Assembly (NCBI GenBank): GCA_964350265.1
Contig: CAYGJZ010000041.1
Location: 1 to 37,536, forward strand
Reading direction: 5' to 3'
DNA: 37,536 bases
Origin: BQJD01 sp964350265
GTDB lineage: Bacteria > Pseudomonadota > Gammaproteobacteria > Arenicellales > CAJQKF01
The position numbers were made by a program, and so were the translations under genes. Below the pieces are notes generated by a model that ran no database searches, was not told the origin of the DNA, and saw nothing but the letters and a program-made list of their open reading frames with translations. Within the stretch, counting starts at the first letter, position 1; each line of letters opens with the position of its first letter. This document shows positions 24,760 through 32,225 of the stretch, piece by piece.

Positions 24760-24962
24760 TCGGGATCGCAGGCGCACAGCAGCAGGTGCCACAGGCAGTG
24801 CTTGGCTTCGCCGTCCAGGCACGTAAAGTCCGCCGCGGTGACGTGACGTTCGCGCAGCAGTTCAAGCAGCTTGTCCCCGCGAATCCGCACGTTCACCTCC
24901 TCCCCCGCGGCGGCTGCGGGCGGGTCGGTGAAGCGGCTGGCATCGGCAGGTGATCGGTTCAT
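24753..24962 (-). CDS. Small cysteine-rich protein behind a Fur box
   Basis: A 69-residue protein that I do not recognise. The N-terminus is polar and low-complexity (PPAAAAGEEVN). The core NVRIRGDKLLELLRERHV looks like a beta strand and helix, and the C-terminus carries four cysteines and two histidines in FTCLDGEAKHCLWHLLLCAC, able to bind metal or a cluster. The ATG at 24960-24962 has AAGG in front. A promoter (25017-25046) overlapping a Fur-type inverted repeat lies 55-85 bp upstream, so expression should rise when iron is scarce. It is monocistronic. Possible roles include an iron-sparing regulator, a metal-binding adaptor or a partner of the neighbouring storage proteins; none is shown. 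Confidence 0.75.
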   Translation of the reverse strand: MNRSPADASRFTDPPAAAAGEEVNVRIRGDKLLELLRERHVTAADFTCLDGEAKHCLWHLLLCACDPDG

Positions 24963-25016
24963 GCACGACCTTCGGTCGGGTTTGCGGAACACGCCAACGG
25001 CGCGCGACCTGCTTGA

Positions 25017-25046
25017 AGTATAATGAGAATCATTCCTAATTGGAAA
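25017..25046 (-). promoter_or_regulatory. Promoter of the small cysteine-rich gene
   Basis: Minus strand TTTCCA (25041-25046), an 18-bp spacer, then TATACT (25017-25022). The spacer and -10 are covered by the Fur-type repeat, so repression by Fur is predicted. Confidence 0.5.
25019..25037. promoter_or_regulatory. Fur box before the small cysteine-rich gene
   Basis: Core AATGA-GAA-TCATT (25022-25034) is a perfect inverted repeat inside a 19-bp match to the Fur consensus (TATAATGAGAATCATTCCT). It lies in the 187-bp divergent gap shared with asd but is about 40 bp before the asd -35, so it probably serves the leftward gene only. Confidence 0.8.
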
Positions 25047-25076
25047 CCTCCGCCTCGTGGCGCACCGGGGCCAACA

Positions 25077-25106
25077 TGGACGGGGGTCGGCGCGGTTTTC
25101 TATAAT
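25077..25106 (+). promoter_or_regulatory. Promoter of asd
   Basis: TATAAT at 25101-25106 is a perfect -10; TGGACG at 25077-25082 is a weak -35 (4 of 6) with an 18-bp spacer. Transcription would begin about 37 bp before the asd ATG. Confidence 0.5.
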
Positions 25107-25149
25107 GTCCGGTTCTCCCGTTCCCAAATCCCCAACCACAGACAAGGTC

Positions 25150-26271
25150 ATGAAACTCAACAGGGTAGGATTCGTCGGCTGGCGCGGCATGGTCGGCTCG
25201 GTACTGATGCAACGCATGCGCGCCGAAGGCGATTTCGACATCATCGACGATCCCCGCTTCTTCTCCACCTCCCAGGCCGGCCAGCGTGGACCGGACATCG
25301 GCCGCGAGGTTGCCGCCCTCGGTGACGCCGGCGACCTCGACGCGCTGTCGGCACTGGACGTCATCGTCAGCTGCCAGGGCGGCGACTACACCAGCGCCGT
25401 GCACGGCAAGCTGCGCGCCGCCGGCTGGCAGGGCTACTGGATCGACGCCGCCTCCACCCTGCGCATGAGCAAGGACTCGGTGATCATTCTCGATCCGCTC
25501 AACGGCGGCCTGATCGACCAGGCGCTGGCCAGCGGCGTGCGCGACTACATCGGCGGCAACTGCACCGTCAGCCTGATGATGATGGCCCTTGGCGGCCTGC
25601 TCGAAGGCGACCACGTGGAGTGGATCTCGGCGATGACCTACCAGGCCGCCTCCGGTGGCGGCGCCGGCCAGATGCGCGAACTGCTGTCGCAGATGGGCGT
25701 GCTCCACGACACCACCGCCGAGCTGCTGGCCGACCCGCGCAGCTCGATTCTCGACATCGACGCGGGCACCGCCACGGCAATGCGCGGGGACGACCTGCCG
25801 CGGGTCGAGATCGGCTATCCGCTGGCCGGCAGCCTGCTGCCGTGGATCGACAAGGACCTCGACGACGGCTCCAGCCGCGAAGAGTGGAAGGGCGGCGCGG
25901 AAACCAACAAGATTCTCGGCCGCTCGGACAACCCGATCCCGGTGGAAAGCATCTGCGTGCGGGTCGGCACCATGCGCTGCCACAGCCAGGCCTTCACCCT
26001 GAAACTGCGCCAGGACCTGCCGCTGGACGAGATCGAGGCCATGCTGGCGGCGCACAACGACTGGGTGCGGGTGATTCCGAACCGCCGCGAGGACTCGCTG
26101 GCCGAGCTGACCCCGGCGCGGGTCACCGGCACCATGGACATCCCGGTGGGCCGGCTGCGCAAGCTCAAGCTGGCCCCGGGCACGCTGTCCGCCTTCACCG
26201 TGGGCGACCAGCTGCTGTGGGGCGCGGCGGAACCCCTGCGCCGCATGCTGCGCATCCTCGAGGCCCACTGA
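25150..26271 (+). CDS. asd: Aspartate-semialdehyde dehydrogenase
   Basis: Reduces aspartyl-4-phosphate to aspartate 4-semialdehyde with NADPH, the branch step to lysine, diaminopimelate, threonine and methionine. The 373-residue enzyme is of the E. coli/Vibrio type: the N-terminal NADP-binding segment VGFVGWRGMVGSVLMQRM, active-site Cys138 in IGGNCTVSLMMMAL, MTYQAASGGGAGQMREL, and a substrate-binding Arg/His region MRCHSQAFTL. The ATG at 25150 gives the standard MKLNRVGFVGW start; a reading from 25057 would precede the promoter. It is the first gene of a rightward cluster; the di-heme peroxidase gene starts 7 bp downstream. Confidence 0.97.
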   Translation: MKLNRVGFVGWRGMVGSVLMQRMRAEGDFDIIDDPRFFSTSQAGQRGPDIGREVAALGDAGDLDALSALDVIVSCQGGDYTSAVHGKLRAAGWQGYWIDAASTLRMSKDSVIILDPLNGGLIDQALASGVRDYIGGNCTVSLMMMALGGLLEGDHVEWISAMTYQAASGGGAGQMRELLSQMGVLHDTTAELLADPRSSILDIDAGTATAMRGDDLPRVEIGYPLAGSLLPWIDKDLDDGSSREEWKGGAETNKILGRSDNPIPVESICVRVGTMRCHSQAFTLKLRQDLPLDEIEAMLAAHNDWVRVIPNRREDSLAELTPARVTGTMDIPVGRLRKLKLAPGTLSAFTVGDQLLWGAAEPLRRMLRILEAH

Positions 26272-26278
26272 AGTCCGC

Positions 26279-27460
26279 GTGTCTCCCTCGCCGCTGCGCT
26301 GGCTGCTCGCCGCCATCCTGGTCACGGCCACGATGGCGGCAGGCCGCGCGGACGACGGCGACACGGCCGCCCATGCACCCCGCTGGACCCGCGCCTCTCT
26401 CGGGCGGGCGCTGTTCTTCGACCCCACCCTGTCCCGTCGCGGCAGCCAGTCCTGCGCCACCTGCCACGATCCCGCGCGCGCCTTCAGCGACGCGCGCGAC
26501 AACGGCGTCGGCGGTGCCGCCTCGCTGGGCGATGACGGCATTTCCCTCGGCGACCGCAACACGCCCACCGCCATGTATGCCCGCTTCAGCCCGCCCTTCG
26601 CGGTGGATGCGAAGGGCATTGCCCGCGGCGGGCAGTTTCTCGACGGCCGTGCCGTCGACCTCGCCGCCCAGGCCCGCCAGCCGCTGCTCAACCCGCTGGA
26701 GATGAACATGCCGGATGCCGCCTCGGTGGTGGCACGGCTGGCCGCCAACCCGGCCTACGTGATCGCCTTCGAGCAGTTGTACGGTGATGGCGTCCTGGCC
26801 CGCACCGACGACGCCTGGCAGGCCGTCGGCGATGCCATCGCCGCCTACGAGCAGGGCGACGAGCTGGCCCCCTTCGATTCGCGCTACGACCGCTACCTGG
26901 CCGGCGAGTACACGCCCACCGCCGCCGAGGAACTGGGCATGACGCTGTTCTTCTCCGCCCAGTTCACCAACTGCAACCTGTGTCACCAGCTACGGCCGAC
27001 GCCGGCGGCGGCGCAGGAGACCTTCAGCAACTACGAGTACCACAACATCGGCGTGCCGACGAACACGGATCTTCGCGCGGCCAACGGCGTCGGCGACGAC
27101 TTCGTCGACGCCGGCCTGCTCGCCCATCCCGGGATCGACGAGGCATCGGCGAACGGACGCTTCAAGGTGCCGACCCTGCGCAACGTGGCGGTCACCGCGC
27201 CCTACATGCACAACGGCGTGTTCCGCGAACTGCGCACGGTGGTGGCCTTCTACAACCAGTTCAACAGCCGAGCCGAGAAGAACCGCCTGAACCCGGAAAC
27301 CGGCCGGCCCTGGCGGGCGCCGGAAGTACCCGGCACGCTGTCGGAAGAAGAGCTGACCACCGGCCCGGCACTGGACGACCGCCGGGTCGACGCCCTGGTG
27401 GCCTTCCTGCGCATGCTCACCGATCGCCGCTACGAGGCCCTGCTCGACGACCCGCACTGA
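26279..27460 (+). CDS. MauG/cytochrome c peroxidase-type di-heme protein
   Basis: Periplasmic di-heme c-type peroxidase family protein of 393 residues. It has a signal peptide (RWLLAAILVTATMAAGRA) and two heme sites, QSCATCHDPARAFSD near residue 60 and FTNCNLCHQLRP near 237. Conserved surroundings include LGRALFFDPTLSRRGSQSC, LNPLEMNM and FKVPTLRNVAVTAPYMHNGVF, the last holding the distal-region residues of the family. Length fits MauG-like proteins. GTG at 26279 is used as start. Whether it reduces H2O2 or modifies a partner protein cannot be told from sequence. It follows asd by 7 bp, an unusual partnership. Confidence 0.88.
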   Translation: MSPSPLRWLLAAILVTATMAAGRADDGDTAAHAPRWTRASLGRALFFDPTLSRRGSQSCATCHDPARAFSDARDNGVGGAASLGDDGISLGDRNTPTAMYARFSPPFAVDAKGIARGGQFLDGRAVDLAAQARQPLLNPLEMNMPDAASVVARLAANPAYVIAFEQLYGDGVLARTDDAWQAVGDAIAAYEQGDELAPFDSRYDRYLAGEYTPTAAEELGMTLFFSAQFTNCNLCHQLRPTPAAAQETFSNYEYHNIGVPTNTDLRAANGVGDDFVDAGLLAHPGIDEASANGRFKVPTLRNVAVTAPYMHNGVFRELRTVVAFYNQFNSRAEKNRLNPETGRPWRAPEVPGTLSEEELTTGPALDDRRVDALVAFLRMLTDRRYEALLDDPH

Positions 27461-27516
27461 AGACCGGCGACGCCCGCGCGGCAGGCGTATCATGGCCCTT
27501 TTCCCCGGAGCCGCCC

Positions 27517-29130
27517 ATGCGCCCACCCGTCTCCTGCGGCCAGGCCCTGGTCCGTGCCCTCGAAGCGCACGGCGTCGACACCGTCTACGGCATTCCCGGC
27601 GTACACACGCTGGCGCTGTACCGGGGCCTTGAATCGAGCACCATCCGCCACGTGCAGCCCCGCCACGAGCAGGGCGCCGGCTTCATGGCCGACGGCCATG
27701 CACGCCTCACCGGCCGACCCGGGGTGTGCTTCCTGATCTCCGGGCCGGGGGTGACCAATGCCCTCACCCCCATGGCCCAGGCCCATGCCGACTCCCTCCC
27801 CATGCTGGTGATCTCCAGCGACACCCACAGCAGCGGCCAGGGCCTGGGTCGCGGTGAACTGCACGAGGTCACCGACCTGGTCGCCATGACCCGGCCGGTC
27901 ACCGCCTTCAGTGCCCGGGTGAACGACCCGGACGAACTCCCCGCGCTGCTGGCCCGGGCCTTCGCCGTGTTCCGCGGCCCGCGGCCGCGGCCGGTACACC
28001 TGGCCATTCCCATCGACGTGCTGGAGCGCCCGCTGGCCACCCCCTGGTCGACCGCCGCCGACACGCCGTTGCCCTCGCCGCGCAGCATCGACATCGAGCG
28101 CGCGGCGGCGCTGCTGGACGGCGCCGAGCACCCCCTGGTGATCGCCGGCGGCGGCGCCCTCCAGGCCACCGGCCTGGCCGCCCTCGGTGAACGCCTGTGC
28201 GCGCCGGTGATCACCACCACCCGCGCCAAGGGCGTGATCCCCGACAGCCATCCGCTGGCCCTCGGCGGCCTGTGGTCACGACCCGTGGTGCACGAACTGG
28301 CCGCCGCCGCCGACCTCACCCTGGTCCTCGGCAGCGAGCTGGCCGAGACCGAGCACTGGCAGGCCAGGCCACCGCTCGGCGGACGCCTGCTGCGGGTGGA
28401 CACCGACCCGGCCCAGCTCGGCAACCCGCCCGCCGACCTGGTCATCCAGGCCGATGCCGCGGCCACCGTCGACGCCCTGCTCGCCGCCGGCCTGCGCAGT
28501 CGCCCGCGCCCGGCCACCACCGCGGACACGGTGGCGCGGGTACGCGCGCGGGTACTCGCCGGTCTCGACGCCCGCGAACGTCGGCACCGGGTGTTCCTGC
28601 ACGCCTTGCGCAACGCCCTCGACGCCGGCGCGGCGGTGGTCGGCGACATGTGCCAGGTGGTGTATTCCGGCGCCTTCCTGTTCCAGGTGGAGCAGCCGCT
28701 GCGCTGGCACTCTGCCGGCAGCTACTGCACCCTGGGCGGCGCCCTGCCCGGCGCCATCGGCATGAAACTGGCCGAGCCGAGCCGACCGGTGCTGGCCCTG
28801 TGCGGCGACGGCGGCTTCCAGTTCACCGCCACCGAACTGCTCACCGCCAGCGAGTGCGCGCTCGGGCTGCCGGTGATCGTGTGGAACAACCGCGGCTACC
28901 AGCAGATCCGCGACGACATGCTGGCCCGCGGCCAGCGCACCCTCGGCGTGCACGGCCGGCCGCCCGATTTCAACGCCTTCGCCGCCGCCTGCGGCGCCGA
29001 CTGCTTCGCCATCGACGGCCCGGAAACGCTGTCCGCGGCGCTGGATGCCACCTTCGCCGGCCAGCGCCCGGCGCTGCTGGTGGTGGACGAGGAGCATGCC
29101 TGGCTGGACACGGCGCCAGCGGCACGATGA
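27517..29130 (+). CDS. ThDP-dependent enzyme, 2-ketoarginine decarboxylase (AruI)-like
   Basis: Thiamine-diphosphate enzyme of 537 residues in the acetolactate synthase superfamily. The cofactor-activating glutamate is in RHEQGAGFMADGHARLTGRPG near residue 50, and the ThDP/Mg motif is CGDGGFQFTATELLTASECALGLPVIVWNN near residue 430. The start CGQALVRALEAHGVDTVYGIPGVHTLALYRGLE and the GELHEVTDLVAMTRPVTAFSARV segment resemble 5-guanidino-2-oxopentanoate (2-ketoarginine) decarboxylase more than true acetolactate synthase, and no regulatory-subunit gene is nearby. That would place it in the arginine transaminase pathway; other benzoylformate-type decarboxylations are possible. ATG at 27517; 56 bp after the peroxidase gene. 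Confidence 0.8.
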   Translation: MRPPVSCGQALVRALEAHGVDTVYGIPGVHTLALYRGLESSTIRHVQPRHEQGAGFMADGHARLTGRPGVCFLISGPGVTNALTPMAQAHADSLPMLVISSDTHSSGQGLGRGELHEVTDLVAMTRPVTAFSARVNDPDELPALLARAFAVFRGPRPRPVHLAIPIDVLERPLATPWSTAADTPLPSPRSIDIERAAALLDGAEHPLVIAGGGALQATGLAALGERLCAPVITTTRAKGVIPDSHPLALGGLWSRPVVHELAAAADLTLVLGSELAETEHWQARPPLGGRLLRVDTDPAQLGNPPADLVIQADAAATVDALLAAGLRSRPRPATTADTVARVRARVLAGLDARERRHRVFLHALRNALDAGAAVVGDMCQVVYSGAFLFQVEQPLRWHSAGSYCTLGGALPGAIGMKLAEPSRPVLALCGDGGFQFTATELLTASECALGLPVIVWNNRGYQQIRDDMLARGQRTLGVHGRPPDFNAFAAACGADCFAIDGPETLSAALDATFAGQRPALLVVDEEHAWLDTAPAAR

Positions 29131-29211
29131 GCGGCCACATGAACGAACGGAATTTGTCCGCGGCCGACAACCGGACTACCATGGCAGATCCACGCCGGGC
29201 GCCGGGGGGCG

Positions 29212-29244
29212 CTTAAGCACGGGCTAATGTTTGCCTGCTAGCGT
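29212..29244 (+). promoter_or_regulatory. PmrA/QseB-like box and -10 before the two-component operon
   Basis: CTTAAG-CACGG-GCTAAT (29212-29228) fits the YTTAAK-N5-YTTAAK layout of PmrA/QseB-type OmpR-family binding sites, with the second half-site degenerate. Exactly 10 bp later comes TAGCGT (29239-29244), a -10-like hexamer. The same box-to-hexamer spacing recurs at 31989-32021, which supports both calls and suggests autoregulation by the regulator encoded here. Confidence 0.65.
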
Positions 29245-29252
29245 GGACCCTG

Positions 29253-29270
29253 CGCGGGATGTGACCCGCG
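29253..29270 (+). other. Hairpin at the predicted 5' end of the two-component mRNA
   Basis: CGCGGG-ATGTGA-CCCGCG forms a perfect 6-bp stem. It begins about 8 bp after the predicted -10, so it would cap the 5' end of the transcript and lies just before the first gene's start. Role in stability or translation is inferred. Confidence 0.45.
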
Positions 29271-29279
29271 GTGACGCCC

Positions 29280-29900
29280 ATGTCCTGTTCCAGCAACGAA
29301 TTTCCAAGCACCCGCGGCAAGCCGCGTTCCGGCCGGCATCGCTGGCCGCTGCTGCTCGGCGCCTGCCTGGCGGCCTGCGCCGCGCCGCTGGCCGCCGACG
29401 ACGCGGCGGTGGCGATCACCGCCAACGGCACGCCGGTGGTGGAGCTGTACCGCAACCGCGACGGCAGCGTGCGCTACCAGCTCAACGACGACCTCGCGCT
29501 GGGCATGAGCCTTGGCCTGTCGCCCATCCGCCTGGCCCGCGGCGACGACCCGGTGTCCACCGGCGGACGCTGGCTGCCGGTGTTCGACCTCTACCCGGAC
29601 GACGCCCAGCCGCTGGCCCTGCCCGAGCAGTCCGAGCGCGAGGCCCGCGCGCGGCGCTGGTTCTGGACCGTGGGCAGCCACACCAACCTGGTGGCCGGCG
29701 ACAGCTTCGACTTCGAATCCGATCTCGCCCAGCACTTCTCCCTGCAGACCAAGGCCGGCTTCCTGATCCCCCTCGGCCGCCGCTGGCTGTTTGGCGGCGC
29801 CCTGACCCTGGACCACGTTCCCGGCGACGTCGTGCCCGCCGACCCGCGCGGCAGCGGCACCTCGGTGGGTGCCTTCCTCGGCCTGGAATTCAGTTACTGA
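29280..29900 (+). CDS. Exported, barrel-like protein of unknown function
   Basis: A 206-residue protein with a signal peptide (HRWPLLLGACLAACAAPLAADD, cleavage probably near AADD). The C-terminal half has alternating hydrophobic strands (HFSLQTKAGFLIPLG, WLFGGALTLDHVPG, SVGAFLGLEFSY), and the chain ends in an aromatic residue, a pattern of outer-membrane beta-barrels. I do not recognise the family. ATG at 29280 is chosen; GTG at 29271 adds three residues. It is 5 bp before the response-regulator gene and should be cotranscribed with it. In many QseBC operons a small exported protein (YgiW type) holds this position; this one is not an evident homologue. A sensor-ligand or envelope-stress role is conceivable. 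Confidence 0.7.
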   Translation: MSCSSNEFPSTRGKPRSGRHRWPLLLGACLAACAAPLAADDAAVAITANGTPVVELYRNRDGSVRYQLNDDLALGMSLGLSPIRLARGDDPVSTGGRWLPVFDLYPDDAQPLALPEQSEREARARRWFWTVGSHTNLVAGDSFDFESDLAQHFSLQTKAGFLIPLGRRWLFGGALTLDHVPGDVVPADPRGSGTSVGAFLGLEFSY

Positions 29901-29905
29901 TCACC

Positions 29906-30580
29906 ATGGCGCGCGTGCTGCTGGTGGAAGACGACACCCTGCTCGGCGACGGCCTGCAGGCCGGCCTGTCCCAGGCCGGGTTCACCGTCGACTGGGTGGT
30001 CGAGGGCCGCCAGGCCCTGCACGCGCTGCGCAGCGAAACCTTCGATGCCGCCATCCTCGACCTCGGCCTGCCCGACGGCGACGGTGTCGACGTCATCCTG
30101 CGCTACCGCGATCACGGCGGCAGCGTGCCCATCGTCGTGCTCACCGCCCGTGGCGACATCCACAACAAGCTCAGCGTGCTCGACGGCGGCGCCGACGACT
30201 ACCTGGTCAAGCCGGTGGACCTGCGCGAGATCGCCGCCCGGCTGCGCGCCCTGCTGCGCCGGGACGACGGCCGCCGCAGTCCTTCGCTGCGCTGCGGCGA
30301 ACTGGTCCTCGATCCCGCCGCCCATGCCGTGCGCGTCGGCGACCGCCCGGTGGACCTGACCACCAGCGAGTTCAAGATCCTGCATGCGCTGATCCGCGCA
30401 CCGGGCACGGTGGTCAGCCACGAACGACTGGCCGAGGTGGTCTATGGCTGGGACGGCGAGGTCGACAGCAACGCCATCCAGGTGCACCTGCACAACGTGC
30501 GACGCAAGATCGGTGCCGAGGCCATCCGCACCATCCGCGGGGTCGGCTACGTGCTCGGCCGCGCCGGGGACGAGGCATGA
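29906..30580 (+). CDS. OmpR-family response regulator (QseB/PmrA-like)
   Basis: A 224-residue regulator with an N-terminal receiver domain and a C-terminal winged helix. Acidic pocket VEDD near residue 8, phospho-acceptor Asp52 in AAILDLGLPDGDG, conserved Thr/Ser in IVVLTARGD and Lys in DDYLVKPVDL. The DNA-binding domain carries LTTSEFKILHALIRAPGTVVSHERL and SNAIQVHLHNVRRKIGAEAIRTIRGVGYVLG, very like QseB/PmrA. That agrees with the PmrA-type boxes flanking the module, which I infer it binds. It shares ATGA with the kinase gene and lies 5 bp after the barrel-like gene. Confidence 0.94.
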   Translation: MARVLLVEDDTLLGDGLQAGLSQAGFTVDWVVEGRQALHALRSETFDAAILDLGLPDGDGVDVILRYRDHGGSVPIVVLTARGDIHNKLSVLDGGADDYLVKPVDLREIAARLRALLRRDDGRRSPSLRCGELVLDPAAHAVRVGDRPVDLTTSEFKILHALIRAPGTVVSHERLAEVVYGWDGEVDSNAIQVHLHNVRRKIGAEAIRTIRGVGYVLGRAGDEA

Positions 30581-31980
30581 ACCATTCCATTCGTCGCCGG
30601 CTGCTCGGCGGCCTGCTGGCCGCCACCGCCAGCCTCTGGCTGCTGGTCATCTACGCCACCTACCACGGCGCCAACCGCGAAGCCGGTTCGCTGTTCGACG
30701 CGCAGCTGGAACAGGCCGCGCACACCGCCACGCGCACCCTGTTCGGACTGCCCGCGCCGGAGCACGAACCCGGCACGCCGGAAGCAGGCGACCAGTACCG
30801 GAAGAACCTGGTGATCCAGGTCTGGAACGATGACGGCGACCTGGTGGTGCATTCGCGCAACGCGCCGCAGCGACCGTTGACCAGTGCCGCCTCCGGCTTT
30901 GCCGACTCGCTGCTGGAGGGCGAACGCTGGCGCACCTACACCTTCCACGACACCGCCAGCGGCATGACCATCCGCACCGGGGAACCCTACCGGCCACGCG
31001 ACTACCTGACCCGCCACATGGTGCTGCAGACCATGTACCCGGTGCTGGTCGGACTGCCGGTGGTGACGTTGCTGATCTGGTTCATCGTCGGCCGCGGCCT
31101 GCGCCCTTTGCAACGGCTGGCCGCCGAGGTGCACCGTCGCGATCCGGACAATCTCGACCCGGTCGATGCGCCCTATGCGCCCGCCGAGGTGCACCCGCTG
31201 GTCAACGAGGTCAACGTGCTGCTGGATCGACTGCAGCACCGCATCGACAAGGAACGTCACTTCGTCGGCGACGCCGCCCACGAACTGCGCACGCCGCTGG
31301 CCGGCCTCAAGGCCCAGGCCGAGGTCGCCCTCGGCGCCCGCGACGATGCCGAGCGCACCCGCGCGCTGCAGCAGATCCTGGTCGGAGTGGAACGCGCCTC
31401 GCACCTGGTCAACCAGTTGCTGACCCTGTCGAGGCTGGACGAGTCCGGCCAGTTCGAACCGCAGCCGGTGGACCTGGCGTGGACCGTGCGCACGGTGATC
31501 CGCGATTCGCTGGCCGGCGCCGACGGTCACGGCGTGGAAATCGGCCTCGACCCGGTCTCGGCGGGCCGCGCCCGGGTGCAGGGAAACGCCGACGCCCTGT
31601 ACGTGCTGGTGCGCAACCTGGTCGACAATGCCGTCAAGTACTCGCCGCGCGGCGCCAGGGTGCACGTCGGCGTCGAGCAGCGACCCGACGGCGTGCTGCT
31701 GTCGGTGCGCGACCAGGGCCCGGGCATTCCGCCGGCGGAACGGGACAAGGTCTTCGACCGCTTTCATCGCCGCGCCGGCGCCGGCGCCTACGGCTCGGGA
31801 CTGGGGCTTTCCATCGTGCGCCGGGTGGTGGAACTGCATCACGGCGAAATCGTGCTCGGCGAGGCCGTCGGCGGCGGCCTGGCGGTGGACGTGCTGCTGC
31901 CGTCGGCGGGCGTGCCGCCGGAGGAACCGCCGCGCCGGCCGGCACCGGCGATGAACGACGCCAGCCCTGCGCTGCCGTAG
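30577..31980 (+). CDS. Sensor histidine kinase (QseC/PmrB-like)
   Basis: A 467-residue inner-membrane kinase. TM1 lies about residues 10-28 (LLGGLLAATASLWLLVIYAT), then a periplasmic sensor domain of about 120 residues, then TM2 about 150-172 (MYPVLVGLPVVTLLIWFIVG). HAMP-like linker, H-box FVGDAAHELRTPLAGLKAQ with His235, N-box LVRNLVDNAVKYSP, G1 DQGPGIP and G2 GSGLGLSIV complete a normal class I kinase. The C-terminus ends in a proline-rich tail (PPEEPPRRPAPA). The start ATG overlaps the regulator stop (ATGA). Signal unknown; relatives sense catecholamines, metals or acid, which cannot be read from sequence. Its stop is 8 bp before the second PmrA-like box. Confidence 0.94.
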   Translation: MNHSIRRRLLGGLLAATASLWLLVIYATYHGANREAGSLFDAQLEQAAHTATRTLFGLPAPEHEPGTPEAGDQYRKNLVIQVWNDDGDLVVHSRNAPQRPLTSAASGFADSLLEGERWRTYTFHDTASGMTIRTGEPYRPRDYLTRHMVLQTMYPVLVGLPVVTLLIWFIVGRGLRPLQRLAAEVHRRDPDNLDPVDAPYAPAEVHPLVNEVNVLLDRLQHRIDKERHFVGDAAHELRTPLAGLKAQAEVALGARDDAERTRALQQILVGVERASHLVNQLLTLSRLDESGQFEPQPVDLAWTVRTVIRDSLAGADGHGVEIGLDPVSAGRARVQGNADALYVLVRNLVDNAVKYSPRGARVHVGVEQRPDGVLLSVRDQGPGIPPAERDKVFDRFHRRAGAGAYGSGLGLSIVRRVVELHHGEIVLGEAVGGGLAVDVLLPSAGVPPEEPPRRPAPAMNDASPALP

Positions 31981-31988
31981 GCGAAGCG

Positions 31989-32021
31989 CTTAATTCCGGC
32001 TTAAGCTGGCCCCGCTAGCAT
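31989..32021 (+). promoter_or_regulatory. PmrA/QseB-like box and -10 before the microprotein gene
   Basis: CTTAATTCCGGCTTAAG (31989-32005) is an exact YTTAAK-N5-YTTAAK element. TAGCAT (32016-32021) follows after 10 bp, the same spacing as at 29212-29244. It lies directly after the kinase gene and before a 43-codon gene, so this target is probably activated by the adjacent regulator. Confidence 0.75.
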
Positions 32022-32092
32022 CGTTGCACGATGAATGACGAGCCACGCGCCGACCGCGTCGTGGACACCGTGCACATACCGAGGCGTACGCG

Positions 32093-32224
32093 ATGTACTT
32101 TCTTTCCGGATTTCCCGCCCACGCCGACGAAGAACCGCTGTACAAGCGGGTCGTCTACTACCTGGCGCTGTTCAGCATCGGCTTCGTCCCGGGGTTGTTG
32201 ACCGGCTACCTGATCTTCGTCTGA
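32093..32224 (+). CDS. 43-residue membrane microprotein
   Basis: A small gene with GAGGCG (32081-32086) six bases before its ATG. The product begins MYFLSGFPAHADEEPLYKRV and ends in one membrane helix, VYYLALFSIGFVPGLLTGYL plus IFV (about residues 21-43). The charged N-terminal half (Asp-Glu-Glu, Lys-Arg) would lie in the cytoplasm by the positive-inside rule. It sits about 65 bp after the predicted start of the PmrA-like promoter, and the next gene begins 1 bp after its stop. Single-helix microproteins controlled by OmpR-family systems often bind and tune the sensor kinase (MgrB type) or a transporter; this is an attractive but unproven role. No family recognised. Confidence 0.65.
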   Translation: MYFLSGFPAHADEEPLYKRVVYYLALFSIGFVPGLLTGYLIFV

Positions 32225-32225
32225 G

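Noticed and set aside
27517..29130. Acetolactate synthase large subunit (ilvB/ilvI)
   Set aside because: No small-subunit gene follows, and the N-terminal and substrate-region motifs fit the ketoarginine-decarboxylase-like branch better.
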